A stretch of DNA of 64,000 nucleotides from Bacteroidales bacterium (lineage in GTDB: Bacteria > Bacteroidota > Bacteroidia > Bacteroidales > JAIOZK01). Each line of letters begins with the position of its first letter. The stretch's first letter is position 1. Under the pieces are notes generated by a model. The model ran no database searches. It was not told the DNA's origin and was given only the letters and a program-made list of their open reading frames with translations. Both the position numbers and the translations under genes were made by a program. This document shows positions 44,636 through 53,808 of the stretch, one piece after another. The DNA lies in contig JAIOZK010000016.1 in NCBI GenBank assembly GCA_021740625.1, positions 1-64,000 of the forward strand. The letters are read 5' to 3'.

Positions 44636-46606
44636 ATGAAACTGTCCATCGTAGTTGTCAATTACAATGTTAAATACTTTCTGGAACAATGCCTGAACAG
44701 CGTCAAAAAGGCAATTCGGAATATTGACGCAGAGGTCATTGTGGTGGACAACAACTCTGTAGACGGCAGTGTAAAAATGCTCGCGGAAAAATTTCCTGAG
44801 GTCAGGTTGTTGGCCAACAATCAAAACACCGGCTTTTCCCGGGCCAACAACCAGGCGATCCGGCAAGCTTCCGGTGAATATATTTTGCTGCTGAACCCCG
44901 ATACGGTTGTGGAAGATGATACCTTTGAAAAATGTCTTGCCTTCATGGATGATCACCCGGATGCCGGCGGACTGGGCGTTAAAATGATCGATGGAAAAGG
45001 GAACTTTCTTCCGGAATCAAAAAGAGGGTTCCCCTCTCCTGCCACGGCCTTTTACAAGATATTCGGACTATCAAAGCTTTTTCCGCATTCAAAAACCTTC
45101 AGCAAATATCACCTGGGCTACCTCGATAAAGATGAAATTCACGAGGTGGATGTGCTGGCCGGAGCATTTATGATGCTGCGCAAAAGTATTCTGGATAAGA
45201 TCGGCTTGCTCGACGAAGCATTTTTCATGTATGGCGAAGACATCGATCTTTCCTATCGCATCATGAAAGCAGGGTATAAGAATTATTATTTCCCCGAAAC
45301 CAGGATCATACATTATAAAGGTGAGAGCACGAAGAAAAGTTCGGTGAACTACGTTTTCATCTTTTACAATGCCATGGTGATCTTTGCCAAAAAACATTTC
45401 TCCAGGAAAAATGCCCGTACATACACATTCCTGATCAACATGGCGATATGGTTCCGGGCCTCTATTGCTGTTATGAACAGGTTCTTTAAGCGCGCTTTTT
45501 TACCCATACTGGACTTCATCATCATTTTTATCGGTATTTTCCTGATCAAAAACTACTGGGAACATGAAGTGATCTTTCCGGATGGCGGTCATTATCCCAA
45601 CATTTTCAATTTTGTTGTATTGCCTGCCTACATCCTTACATGGATATTTTCAACTTATATTTCGGGAGGTTATGAAAAGCCCGTCAAACTTTTCAAAGTC
45701 ATCCAGGGAATGAGCATTGGCACCATCATCATCCTGGTCTTTTACGCCCTCTTTCCCGAAACCTGGCGATTTTCCAGGGCAATTATTTTGCTGGGCGCTG
45801 CCTGGGGGCTCATCTCCATGCTCGGGATCAGGCTGTTGTTAAGTGGATTGAAACTTAAGGGCTACAGGATCGGTGAACGTACGAACAAACGATTTCTGAT
45901 CGTGGGTAAAAAAGATGAAGCGCAGCGTGTATCGCAACTATTACAAAAAACCAGGCTCACACCCGGATTCATCGGGCTGGTTCATCCTTCCCTGCAGGAA
46001 AACAAAAACAATGGCTTCATTGGAAATATCAACCAGATCAAGGATATCATCACCATCTACAAAATTGATGAAGTGATCTTTTGCTCCAAAGATGTTCCTC
46101 CGCAAAAGATCATCGATAAAATGGCCGAGCTTCAAAACTACCAGGTCGATTACAAGATTGCTCCCGAAGACAGTCTTAGCATCATCGGGAGTAACTCTAT
46201 CAATACTTCCGGTGATCTTTACATCATCGAGATCAATTCCATCGATAAACCCGAAAACCGACGCAACAAAAGATTGTTTGACATGATTGTTTCGCTGACT
46301 TTCATTCCACTCTTGCCACTGTTTGTTTTTGTGGTTAAAAAACCTGCCGGCTTTGTCCGGAATGTTTTCAGCGTGATCTTTGGCGCGCGATCCTGGGTAG
46401 GTTTTTACCCTATGCAAACCGATGCGAATCCAAGGTTACCCGAGATCAAAAAAGGCATCTTGCATCCTGCAGATGTTTTTAACCGGAAAGAGATCAACCA
46501 GGAAACCTATCAGAAACTCAATCTCATTTACGCTCGTGATTATAAAGTCTGGACCGACCTGAATATTATATGGAGGGGATACCAGGAGCTGGGGAGGAAG
46601 GTTTAG
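44636..46606 (+). CDS. GT2 glycosyltransferase fused to a membrane/CoA-binding-like, degenerate sugar-phosphotransferase region
   Basis: This is a 656-residue fusion. Residues 1-~250 are a GT2 domain (MKLSIVVVNYNVKYFLEQCL, IVVDNNSVDGSVKML, and the DxD-like LLNPDTVVEDD), similar to rhamnosyltransferase-like enzymes. Residues ~280-400 contain several membrane helices. Residues ~410-560 resemble the nucleotide-binding domain of WbaP-type polyprenyl glycosylphosphotransferases (KRFLIVGKKDEAQRVSQLL). The C-terminus (RRNKRLFDMIVSLTFIPLLP, SWVGFYPM) looks like a shortened sugar-transferase core lacking the full catalytic region. It likely acts in cell-surface glycan assembly. No other glycan genes are adjacent. 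Confidence 0.8.
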   Translation: MKLSIVVVNYNVKYFLEQCLNSVKKAIRNIDAEVIVVDNNSVDGSVKMLAEKFPEVRLLANNQNTGFSRANNQAIRQASGEYILLLNPDTVVEDDTFEKCLAFMDDHPDAGGLGVKMIDGKGNFLPESKRGFPSPATAFYKIFGLSKLFPHSKTFSKYHLGYLDKDEIHEVDVLAGAFMMLRKSILDKIGLLDEAFFMYGEDIDLSYRIMKAGYKNYYFPETRIIHYKGESTKKSSVNYVFIFYNAMVIFAKKHFSRKNARTYTFLINMAIWFRASIAVMNRFFKRAFLPILDFIIIFIGIFLIKNYWEHEVIFPDGGHYPNIFNFVVLPAYILTWIFSTYISGGYEKPVKLFKVIQGMSIGTIIILVFYALFPETWRFSRAIILLGAAWGLISMLGIRLLLSGLKLKGYRIGERTNKRFLIVGKKDEAQRVSQLLQKTRLTPGFIGLVHPSLQENKNNGFIGNINQIKDIITIYKIDEVIFCSKDVPPQKIIDKMAELQNYQVDYKIAPEDSLSIIGSNSINTSGDLYIIEINSIDKPENRRNKRLFDMIVSLTFIPLLPLFVFVVKKPAGFVRNVFSVIFGARSWVGFYPMQTDANPRLPEIKKGILHPADVFNRKEINQETYQKLNLIYARDYKVWTDLNIIWRGYQELGRKV

Positions 46607-47035
46607 GGGTTTTGGGGTTTGCATCTTTTAGCCTTTTTACTTTTTACTTTTACTTCCAGAATGAACTACCCCAAGACAAGCCTGCTGGGTATCGAGATTA
46701 AATATTCGCTTGATTCGCACCACGGGGCGGAGAACCTGATTGCCGTCAGGTGAGTTATACCCCAGAGATTCCTTGACAGCACCTCCAATGAGCAGCTTCA
46801 GCACTCGCGAAAGCCCGGAATCCCTGCCTCGCCGGTAGACAAGGAGTTCGACTTTGTTTTTTTAGTTTGCTCACACTCCTGAAAACAACAGTCTCATTGA
46901 ATTAATTCCTGCAATAAAATAAAAACCGATGATCTTTTGGCCTTCCAAAAAGAAAGCATACCTTTATCATTACTAACAAAACTAAATTGATTCTAGCTCT
47001 TATTGCTCACATGATTTATCAATAAATTTATCAAG
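46607..47035. other. Intergenic region with degenerate REP-like sequence upstream of the CRISPR locus
   Basis: No supportable gene. At 46660-46701 the start AATGAACTACCCC and later GGGTATCGAGATTAA recall the REP-like element, but its centre is different. A small hairpin ACCTGA-TTGCCG-TCAGGT lies at 46734-46751. The last 150 bp before cas6 become AT-rich and should contain its promoter, though no clear TTG/TAnnTTTG pair was found. Confidence 0.5.
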
Positions 47036-47737
47036 ATGAACCGTATTAAAGTCTTAAACATTGAGTTTGAAAACGACATTTTTGCCTATGAACTGCCTGC
47101 ATTCAGAGGAGCAATCGCTGAATCTGCGGGTAAGGATCATGTGTTATTTCACAATCATCAAAACAACAAATATTTATATCAATATCCATTAATACAATAT
47201 AAGCGCATTGGTAAAAAGCCGGCAATAATTTGCATTGAAGATGGTATTGATGAGATACATCATTTTTTTAGCAACAAACAAGAAGGACTGATTCTGGGAG
47301 AACGACACTATGAATTAAAAATCGCAAAATTGCATATGAACCAGTTTGTTATGCAGGTTTGGGATAAGAGTTTTCATTATAACTTATGGAATTGGCTTGC
47401 ATTAAACCAGAAAAACTATTCAGAGTATAAAAACATTGAGTCTGAATTTGGAAAAATAGAATTTCTGGAAAAGATCTTAACCGGAAACATTTTATCCTTT
47501 GCCAAAGGCATTGGCTGGCAACTGGATAAAGAACTGAAAGTACGTATTAAAGAGATAAAACAAAAAAAAATCATAACTGTTAAAAACACAAAAAGGGAAG
47601 CATTATCGCTGGTCTTTACAAGCAATGCATTTTTACCCAACTATATTGGTCTGGGCAAAAATGCGAGCTTGGGATTTGGGATGGTAAAAGAAATAACCTA
47701 TGGAAAAAAATCAAATCATGGAGAACGACAATTATAA
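47036..47737 (+). CDS. cas6: CRISPR repeat-processing endoribonuclease Cas6
   Basis: This 233-residue protein of tandem ferredoxin-like RAMP type ends with the glycine-rich loop GLGKNASLGFGMVKEI (residues ~205-220), a hallmark of Cas6. Cas6 cuts the precursor crRNA within each repeat, leaving an 8-nt 5' handle. Candidate catalytic histidines lie in KDHVLFHNHQNNK, but which is used cannot be told. It is the first gene of the locus, and its 3' end overlaps the cas10 start by 20 bp, implying translational coupling. Confidence 0.88.
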   Translation: MNRIKVLNIEFENDIFAYELPAFRGAIAESAGKDHVLFHNHQNNKYLYQYPLIQYKRIGKKPAIICIEDGIDEIHHFFSNKQEGLILGERHYELKIAKLHMNQFVMQVWDKSFHYNLWNWLALNQKNYSEYKNIESEFGKIEFLEKILTGNILSFAKGIGWQLDKELKVRIKEIKQKKIITVKNTKREALSLVFTSNAFLPNYIGLGKNASLGFGMVKEITYGKKSNHGERQL

Positions 47738-50318
47738 AACCAACAGGCAAAAAATATACCTTGCAGCTTTGTTACATGATATTGGGAAGTTTTATCAACG
47801 TGCTGATGATAAAAATGCAAAAGAATCAAAGTTGCTTTCTGAGCAAACCAAAAAACTTGAGTCTATATATTGCCCCAAAAACAAAGGTTATTATTCACAT
47901 AAACATGTATTGTGGACAGCACAGTTTTTTGAGGATTTTGAAAAGCAATTCCGCGCCTTAACCAATAATGATGATAAAGAAACTTCTGTTTTTAAACTTG
48001 CCACATCACATCACAATCCCGATGAAAACGCTTTACCTGAACTAATCATTCAACGTGCGGATTGGTATTCATCGGGAGTAGACAGAAGCTCCGATGAGTA
48101 TAGCATCCAGGACGGCCTTAAAGAAAATGACCGCGAAGCTTTCAAGAAAAAAAGACTGTTGTCGGTTTTTGAAGGTTTGGCAAACAACAAACAGGATTTT
48201 GAATATGCACTGCCTGTTGAGGCACTCAGCTTGAAAACAGATTTTTTTCCAAAAAGAATTAATGAATTTACTTCGGTTCCCGATTATAAAAGCCTATGGG
48301 AAAGATTTATTAAAGATTTCAAAATCATCCAGACTGTTAACTACAGAGTCTTTGCTGAAACCACTCTAAACCTGCTTAAGAAATATACCGTTAACATTCC
48401 GAGCAGTACAATGCACCTGCCGGATGTTTCACTTTATGATCATTTAAAAACATCAGCCGGTTTTGCAGTCTGTCTGCTGGATTACCTTGAACAAGAGGAT
48501 GTGCAGAATAAAAGTCTGGCAGGTATAAAAAATAAAAATCCTTTTATACTGATCGGCGGAGACTTATCCGGGATTCAGGACTTTATCTATGATGTGATCT
48601 CGAAAAACGCTGCAAAAAATCTAAAGGGCAGGTCTTTTTATATTCAACTCTTAACTGAAAGCATTACTCATAAAATCCTTCATGAACTAAAACTCTTTAA
48701 AGCAAATCTGATATATGATGCGGGAGGTAATTTCTATATTCTCGCCCCTAATACTGAGGAGGTGAAAACAAAGCTTTCCTCGCTTAAAGAAGATTTTATA
48801 AATATGATTTTTAATGCTCATGGCAGTTCAATCTATCTGGCCATCGACCACATAGCTTTTGGGGAGCAGGAAATTCTAAAGGGGGGTGTAGCAACTGTAT
48901 GGGAGAAACTTCAGTACAAGCTTGATATTTCAAAGAACCAAAAGTATAAGTCAAAGATTGCCGATGATTTCAATTCTTTCTTCTCACCTGCTGAAATTGG
49001 CGGAAAGCAAATCCGGGACGTAATAACGGGCGAAGAAATTTCAGATAGTGAAATTCAGGAAAATGAAGTCAAATATCTGGACACTGATAATAAAGACCCT
49101 ATAAAGCTTGCAACTTTCAAACAAATAGAATTAGGCAAGCAACTACGGCAATCAGACTTCAGGGTGAAATCCAATGAACCACTCAATTACTGGAGCGGAG
49201 AGCACGAACACAACCCTGCCGGACTTGGCGTTTATTATTATTTTCTTTCAAAGAGTGGGCTTGAGAAGTATGCATCTGAACTAAAATCTTCGGCTGACAA
49301 TGTCGAGCTCATTTCGATCAATGATTCTCTTTCAGAAACAGAGGGCGAGATCGAATTCATCCATAGCCTAAAAGGCCTGAACAATATTTACAGCTTTGAT
49401 TTTTATGGTGGCAACAAATTTCCGTCATATGAAGAAACTGAAGTGGATGAGGATGGAGTTGAACACCTGACCGGTGAGCCTAAAACCTTTGATAAACTAT
49501 GTGGAAATGAAGGATTCAGAAGACTGGGTGTTCTCAGAATGGATGTTGATAACCTGGGAGACCTCTTTGCAAAAGGCTTCAAAAACAGGCATAGAACCTT
49601 TTCCCGTTTGTTGGCACTCAGCCGTAACCTGGATTACTTTTTTAAAGGTTACCTGAATACAATATGGAAACAGGAAAAGTATAAAAATGAAAGCATTATC
49701 CTGTATTCCGGTGGCGACGATTTGTTTATTGTCGGAAGATGGAACAAACTAATTGATATGGCTAAGGAAATCAAGCAGAATTTTGCTGCATTTACTTGCC
49801 ATAACAGCAAGCTGAGCATTTCAGGAGGGATGGCAATTGTTGGCCCCAAATATCCAATCTTAAAAGGAGCTGATCAGGCAGCAGAAGCTGAACACCAGGC
49901 GAAACAATATGAAAATAATGATGCAAATAAAAATGCATTTTACTTTTTCAACAATGCCTTCAACTGGGAAATCGAATATCATGCGCTGGAAGAGCTGAAA
50001 AATCTAATTGTAAAATACACCAATGAAGAAACCGGTCTGCCGGGCGCTTTCATTGGAAACGTTCAAAAGTTTGCAGCGAACCGTCAGTTGCAAATCAATA
50101 AGCAAAGAAATGAAAGCTGGCAATGGCAAATGGCATATTCACTTTCGAGAATGGCTAAAAGGATAAAGAGTGACGAGATTAAGCAATTTGTAAACCGTAT
50201 TAAAAATGATGTGTTCGCCAACTACTGGGAAGGGAAATCGCATCATTTTAAATATGAAACAATTGAAATATTGAATGTGGCTGCAAGATGGGCTGAATTT
50301 GAAATTCGAACTAAATGA
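47718..50318 (+). CDS. cas10: Type III-A effector subunit Cas10/Csm1 with HD nuclease and GGDD cyclase
   Basis: This 866-residue large subunit starts from the second ATG, which places the HD motif (LLHDIGKFYQRAD, His20-Asp21) near the N-terminus as usual; ATG 47700 is an alternative. More metal-ligand-like residues follow in ATSHHNPDENALPELIIQRA. A first Palm domain lacks the motif. A zinc-ribbon region is not obvious. The second Palm carries GGDD at 665-668 (ILYSGGDDLFIVG). On target-RNA binding, the HD domain cuts ssDNA and the GGDD domain makes cyclic oligoadenylates. Both sites look intact. Confidence 0.95.
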   Translation: MENDNYKTNRQKIYLAALLHDIGKFYQRADDKNAKESKLLSEQTKKLESIYCPKNKGYYSHKHVLWTAQFFEDFEKQFRALTNNDDKETSVFKLATSHHNPDENALPELIIQRADWYSSGVDRSSDEYSIQDGLKENDREAFKKKRLLSVFEGLANNKQDFEYALPVEALSLKTDFFPKRINEFTSVPDYKSLWERFIKDFKIIQTVNYRVFAETTLNLLKKYTVNIPSSTMHLPDVSLYDHLKTSAGFAVCLLDYLEQEDVQNKSLAGIKNKNPFILIGGDLSGIQDFIYDVISKNAAKNLKGRSFYIQLLTESITHKILHELKLFKANLIYDAGGNFYILAPNTEEVKTKLSSLKEDFINMIFNAHGSSIYLAIDHIAFGEQEILKGGVATVWEKLQYKLDISKNQKYKSKIADDFNSFFSPAEIGGKQIRDVITGEEISDSEIQENEVKYLDTDNKDPIKLATFKQIELGKQLRQSDFRVKSNEPLNYWSGEHEHNPAGLGVYYYFLSKSGLEKYASELKSSADNVELISINDSLSETEGEIEFIHSLKGLNNIYSFDFYGGNKFPSYEETEVDEDGVEHLTGEPKTFDKLCGNEGFRRLGVLRMDVDNLGDLFAKGFKNRHRTFSRLLALSRNLDYFFKGYLNTIWKQEKYKNESIILYSGGDDLFIVGRWNKLIDMAKEIKQNFAAFTCHNSKLSISGGMAIVGPKYPILKGADQAAEAEHQAKQYENNDANKNAFYFFNNAFNWEIEYHALEELKNLIVKYTNEETGLPGAFIGNVQKFAANRQLQINKQRNESWQWQMAYSLSRMAKRIKSDEIKQFVNRIKNDVFANYWEGKSHHFKYETIEILNVAARWAEFEIRTK

Positions 50319-50348
50319 TAATCAAGATATAAATCAAATATATAAATC

Positions 50349-50762
50349 ATGACAAACGGAAACATAAAATTTCAGAAAGGTAGAAAACACGGCCCTCCTG
50401 AAAACTGGGCGGCAAAGTTTGATACCAGTTGGATCACCGACAAAATCACAAAAGACACAGTTAAATTTTGTGATGAGTTTGGTGGACACCTTAAGCGACA
50501 ATACTTAACTACATCTCAGATCAGAAATGTATATGGAGAACTTAAGCGCATACAAATGAGAGGCTTTGAAAATGAAAAAACATCTTTTATCCTTTTGAAA
50601 CCTAAAATGGCATATTCAGTAGCCAGGGACAGGAAACTTGAAGACCTGAAAAGGGTTTTCGACAAAGCATATGATTCAGTTGAAAAGGCTGAGCATTTCG
50701 AAAATTTAATGGACTTTATGGAAGCATTATTGGCTTTTCATAAATCACATGGTGGTAAATAA
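50349..50762 (+). CDS. csm2: Type III-A small subunit Csm2
   Basis: A 137-residue, helix-rich, basic protein has LTTSQIRNVYGELKRIQMRG and SFILLKPKMAYSVARD, both characteristic of Csm2. Csm2 forms the inner filament of the Csm complex along the crRNA-target duplex. Its identity separates this locus (III-A) from III-B. It lies 30 bp after cas10 and 17 bp before csm3. Confidence 0.92.
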   Translation: MTNGNIKFQKGRKHGPPENWAAKFDTSWITDKITKDTVKFCDEFGGHLKRQYLTTSQIRNVYGELKRIQMRGFENEKTSFILLKPKMAYSVARDRKLEDLKRVFDKAYDSVEKAEHFENLMDFMEALLAFHKSHGGK

Positions 50763-50779
50763 TACAAAAACGATATATC

Positions 50780-51490
50780 ATGGAACAGTTAGTAAAAAAG
50801 ATATTCATAGAAGGAGAAATAAAACTTCTTACCGGTACTCATATCGGAGGAACCAATTCAGCAATGGGAATTGGAGGGCCCGATTCTACTGTAGTTAGAA
50901 ATCCCATTGATAACAAACCTTATATACCCGGAAGCTCCCTCAAAGGAAAAATGCGCGCTCTTATTGAAATATCGGACGGAACCATTGGGAGCTCAGGTAT
51001 GAAAGATATTAAAAATGTAGCTTCGGATGATCCCGATTCCAATTCGGGAAAATTGTTTGGCACTGCTACCAATGATTTGAAACAGCGTCCTTCAAAACTG
51101 ATCGTGCGGGATGCAGAAATACTTTCTGACGATAAGGATTTTGTAAATACTGATCTTCCTTATACCGAAAGCAAAACCGAGGTTGTTATCGATCGTATCA
51201 CTGCCAAAGCAAATCCCAGACAAATTGAGCGTGTTCCGGCCGGTGCCAGGTTTAAGCTGAATATGGTACTGAATGTGTTTAATTCCGATCAAAAAGAAGA
51301 ACAGCTTAATACTCTTTTCAGAGGTTTTAAACTGCTGGAGAACGATTATCTGGGAGGTAACGGCTCCAGGGGCTACGGACAGGTTAAGTTTCAGATAGAC
51401 AAGGTTACCGAAAAGGAAATAAGCAAACTTATTGATAAAGATGATCAGGGTTTAGACCTGACCGATGAATGGAAATCCAAGCTTGATTGA
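50780..51490 (+). CDS. csm3: Type III-A backbone RAMP and target-RNA nuclease Csm3
   Basis: This 236-residue Cas7-family RAMP has LLTGTHIGGTNSAMGIGGPD with the conserved catalytic Asp35. The glycine-rich IPGSSLKGKMRALIE follows, then a C-terminal NDYLGGNGSRGYGQVKF. Csm3 repeats along the crRNA and cuts target RNA every 6 nt, shutting off cOA signalling. The Asp is present, so slicing should work. The stop codon is 2 bp before the csm4 ATG. Confidence 0.93.
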   Translation: MEQLVKKIFIEGEIKLLTGTHIGGTNSAMGIGGPDSTVVRNPIDNKPYIPGSSLKGKMRALIEISDGTIGSSGMKDIKNVASDDPDSNSGKLFGTATNDLKQRPSKLIVRDAEILSDDKDFVNTDLPYTESKTEVVIDRITAKANPRQIERVPAGARFKLNMVLNVFNSDQKEEQLNTLFRGFKLLENDYLGGNGSRGYGQVKFQIDKVTEKEISKLIDKDDQGLDLTDEWKSKLD

Positions 51491-51492
51491 TT

Positions 51493-52500
51493 ATGGCTGC
51501 AAAAAGTTTTGATATAGTAAAGCTGTCCTTTACATCTCCTTTACATTTGAGTCGGGGCAAAACAGATTATTACGACCGATCGGAAACTGTTTTGCATTCC
51601 GATACCATCAAATCTGTGATATTTATTGGTGCAAAGCAGTTGTATAGAGAAATAATCAACAGGGATTTTCTGGAGTCTTTTCTCATAAGTTCGGCTTATT
51701 TTTTTAACAGAGATGAATATTTTTTACCAAAACCATTGGTAAATTTCAATATTAATATCCAGAATATAGAAGAGGGACCGGCTAAATATAAAAGGATTAA
51801 AAGATTGAAATATCTGAGCAAGGCCTATTTTGAAAAAGTTATGAATGATGTTGATATTGGAATTGAAAATGACCAGTTTTCTTCCAATGGAAGTTTGTTA
51901 AGCATACATAGAAATCCTGAAACGTTTTACAGCTCTGTTTTACAACAAAGAGTCGCAAAGCCTTCGGGTGAAGGCGAACAACCCCGTCCCTATTATGTGG
52001 ATCGTTTGTTTTTCAAGAAGGATGCAGGCATGTACTTTCTGGTGGAGACGGAAAATAACGACACAAAGCAGATGATTAAAAATGGACTTAAGCTAATGGA
52101 AAGCGAAGGTTTGGGGACTGATCGAAATGTCGGAAACGGTCAATTCCAGATGGAATATATCGATAAGGGATTTGAAGTTGAGCTTCCTGAAAAAGCTGAT
52201 GCTTCAACCCTATTGTCACTTTATCTTCCAAAACAGGAAGAGATCAAAGAAAGTACACTCAACAAAAGCAGCTATCAATTGCTTAAAAGGGGTGGATATA
52301 TCAGTAACGCGGAAGACTTACAGTTTGTGACTTTCAGGAAAAAGTCAATCTACATGTTTGCCGAGGGTTCTGTTATTGGAACAAAAAACATAAAAGGCAA
52401 TATTGCGGATCTTAAGCCTGAAACAGTCCAGGGTTTAAACCACCCGGTTTATCGCGACGGACAGGCGTTGGCCATCCCGATAAGGTTACCCGGTGCATAA
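51493..52500 (+). CDS. csm4: Type III-A Cas5-like subunit Csm4
   Basis: A 335-residue RAMP starts at the ATG at 51493 (a TTG 6 bp earlier overlaps the csm3 stop). It opens KSFDIVKLSFTSPLHLSRGK, typical of Csm4. A central ESEGLGTDRNVGNGQFQMEY is the glycine-rich loop that caps the crRNA 5' handle and contacts Cas10. It ends HPVYRDGQALAIPIRLPGA. The family usually has about 300 residues, so length is normal. Confidence 0.9.
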   Translation: MAAKSFDIVKLSFTSPLHLSRGKTDYYDRSETVLHSDTIKSVIFIGAKQLYREIINRDFLESFLISSAYFFNRDEYFLPKPLVNFNINIQNIEEGPAKYKRIKRLKYLSKAYFEKVMNDVDIGIENDQFSSNGSLLSIHRNPETFYSSVLQQRVAKPSGEGEQPRPYYVDRLFFKKDAGMYFLVETENNDTKQMIKNGLKLMESEGLGTDRNVGNGQFQMEYIDKGFEVELPEKADASTLLSLYLPKQEEIKESTLNKSSYQLLKRGGYISNAEDLQFVTFRKKSIYMFAEGSVIGTKNIKGNIADLKPETVQGLNHPVYRDGQALAIPIRLPGA

Positions 52501-52538
52501 TGAAAATCTGAATTGATCAAATTAAAAACGACAAACTC

Positions 52539-53684
52539 ATGGCGAATGTTAAAGCATTATTATTGTCACCTGTTCATATCGGAAGTGGAATTGAGCTGCA
52601 ACAGAATATAGAGTTTCTTATCCACGATCAACGGCTGGCGGTGGTTGATGATAAAAAAGTCCTTGAGGTCATTGGTGAAGATAACATCAGTCAGTGGATA
52701 AGCTATATCAACAAGCGCGAAAACCTGATGGAGTTGTTAAAGCAGAGAAAGCCTGATGTCACAATTTCAGATGTGGCAGACAGAGAAATGGATGTATACG
52801 GAACCAGGCTGATGAACAAAAAAACTTTAAAGGAACAATTGCATAATGGACAGGGATTTCCAATGATACCAGGTTCCTCGATTAAGGGCGCCATCAGGAC
52901 TGCCATAATTACACACCTGGTAAATAAGCATACAAAAACTGTTAAAAACATCATCTCAGAATACAAAAACCTCAATGCTTCAAAAAACCCTGGTTGGAGA
53001 TGGCAATTGAGAGACTTTCAAAAAGTTGAGGAAAGAATCCTTAATATGCTTTTGAGCGGTTCGAACCGCACAGACCCCAATAGAAACGCAATGCGTTTCC
53101 TGCAAGTGACCGATGCCAGCTTTAATTTTAACACCATTGCCAGCAATGTATTATTACTCAATCTTACATGGCGGGGATGGGACTTTAAAGGTGGTTCGGA
53201 TCAACTGGTAGAATTCATTGGGCAAGACAGCGAAAGCAGATTCAGGATTTCAATCAACCATGATCTGCTTGGAAAAAACCATTTGAAAACAGATACTGCT
53301 TTCCTCGAATCCCTGGAAAAGTTGTTTGAGATTATAAACGAACACAATAAAATGTTAATCAATGAGGAAATTAACATGTGGAAAGATGAGGCGGGCTTTC
53401 CCGGGCAGCTTGAAATTTACCTGGATATCCTTAATGAAATAAAACAAACTGCTTTATCTCTTAATAAGAATGAAGCCATATTAAGGCTAGGGGGACATAC
53501 CGGCTGGAATAGTATAAGCGGTGCTTGGGCAAAAAATAACAAAGAATTGTTCGATGATTATGAATGGGAAATTTTGAAAAAATCTCTTAATAAAGGAAGA
53601 AATGTGGATTATTTTCCAAAAACAAGAAAAATTGAAGAAGAAGGCGATGTTTTTGGTTACATCAAACTCAGTTTAGAAAATTGA
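52539..53684 (+). CDS. csm5: Type III-A RAMP subunit Csm5
   Basis: This 381-residue protein starts ANVKALLLSPVHIGSGIELQ. It contains FPMIPGSSIKGAIRTAIITH, the RAMP glycine-rich loop, and a later RLGGHTGWNSISGAW. Csm5 caps the 3' end of the Csm filament and is needed for crRNA 3' maturation. It is the last of the interference genes; the next gene (53809) follows a 124-bp gap with its own operator-like sequence. Confidence 0.9.
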   Translation: MANVKALLLSPVHIGSGIELQQNIEFLIHDQRLAVVDDKKVLEVIGEDNISQWISYINKRENLMELLKQRKPDVTISDVADREMDVYGTRLMNKKTLKEQLHNGQGFPMIPGSSIKGAIRTAIITHLVNKHTKTVKNIISEYKNLNASKNPGWRWQLRDFQKVEERILNMLLSGSNRTDPNRNAMRFLQVTDASFNFNTIASNVLLLNLTWRGWDFKGGSDQLVEFIGQDSESRFRISINHDLLGKNHLKTDTAFLESLEKLFEIINEHNKMLINEEINMWKDEAGFPGQLEIYLDILNEIKQTALSLNKNEAILRLGGHTGWNSISGAWAKNNKELFDDYEWEILKKSLNKGRNVDYFPKTRKIEEEGDVFGYIKLSLEN

Positions 53685-53726
53685 TATTTGTTTTTGCAAA
53701 TGTTTTCTTTGCTATCAATCCTAATA

Positions 53727-53778
53727 ATCACTTTTACAGAAGTGATTTTTAGCATTTTTTTCACTTTTACAAAAGTGA
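53727..53778 (+). promoter_or_regulatory. Pair of dyad-symmetric operator-like sites upstream of the AAA ATPase gene
   Basis: Site 1 (53727-53746) has arms ATCACTT/AAGTGAT around TTACAG. Site 2 (53761-53778) is TCACTTTT-AC-AAAAGTGA, a perfect palindrome. Their centres are 33 bp apart, about three helical turns, so they face the same side of DNA. A weak -7-like TATCTTTA follows at about 53785. The arrangement suggests control separate from the cas operon. Confidence 0.6.
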
Positions 53779-53808
53779 TTTTGCTATCTTTACAAAAAAT
53801 AGCTCAGA

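Noticed and set aside
46660-46751. Possible small RNA or tRNA-like fold before the CRISPR locus
   Set aside because: Only short stems (6 bp) were found, no T-loop or anticodon pattern, and the start resembles a decayed REP-like unit.
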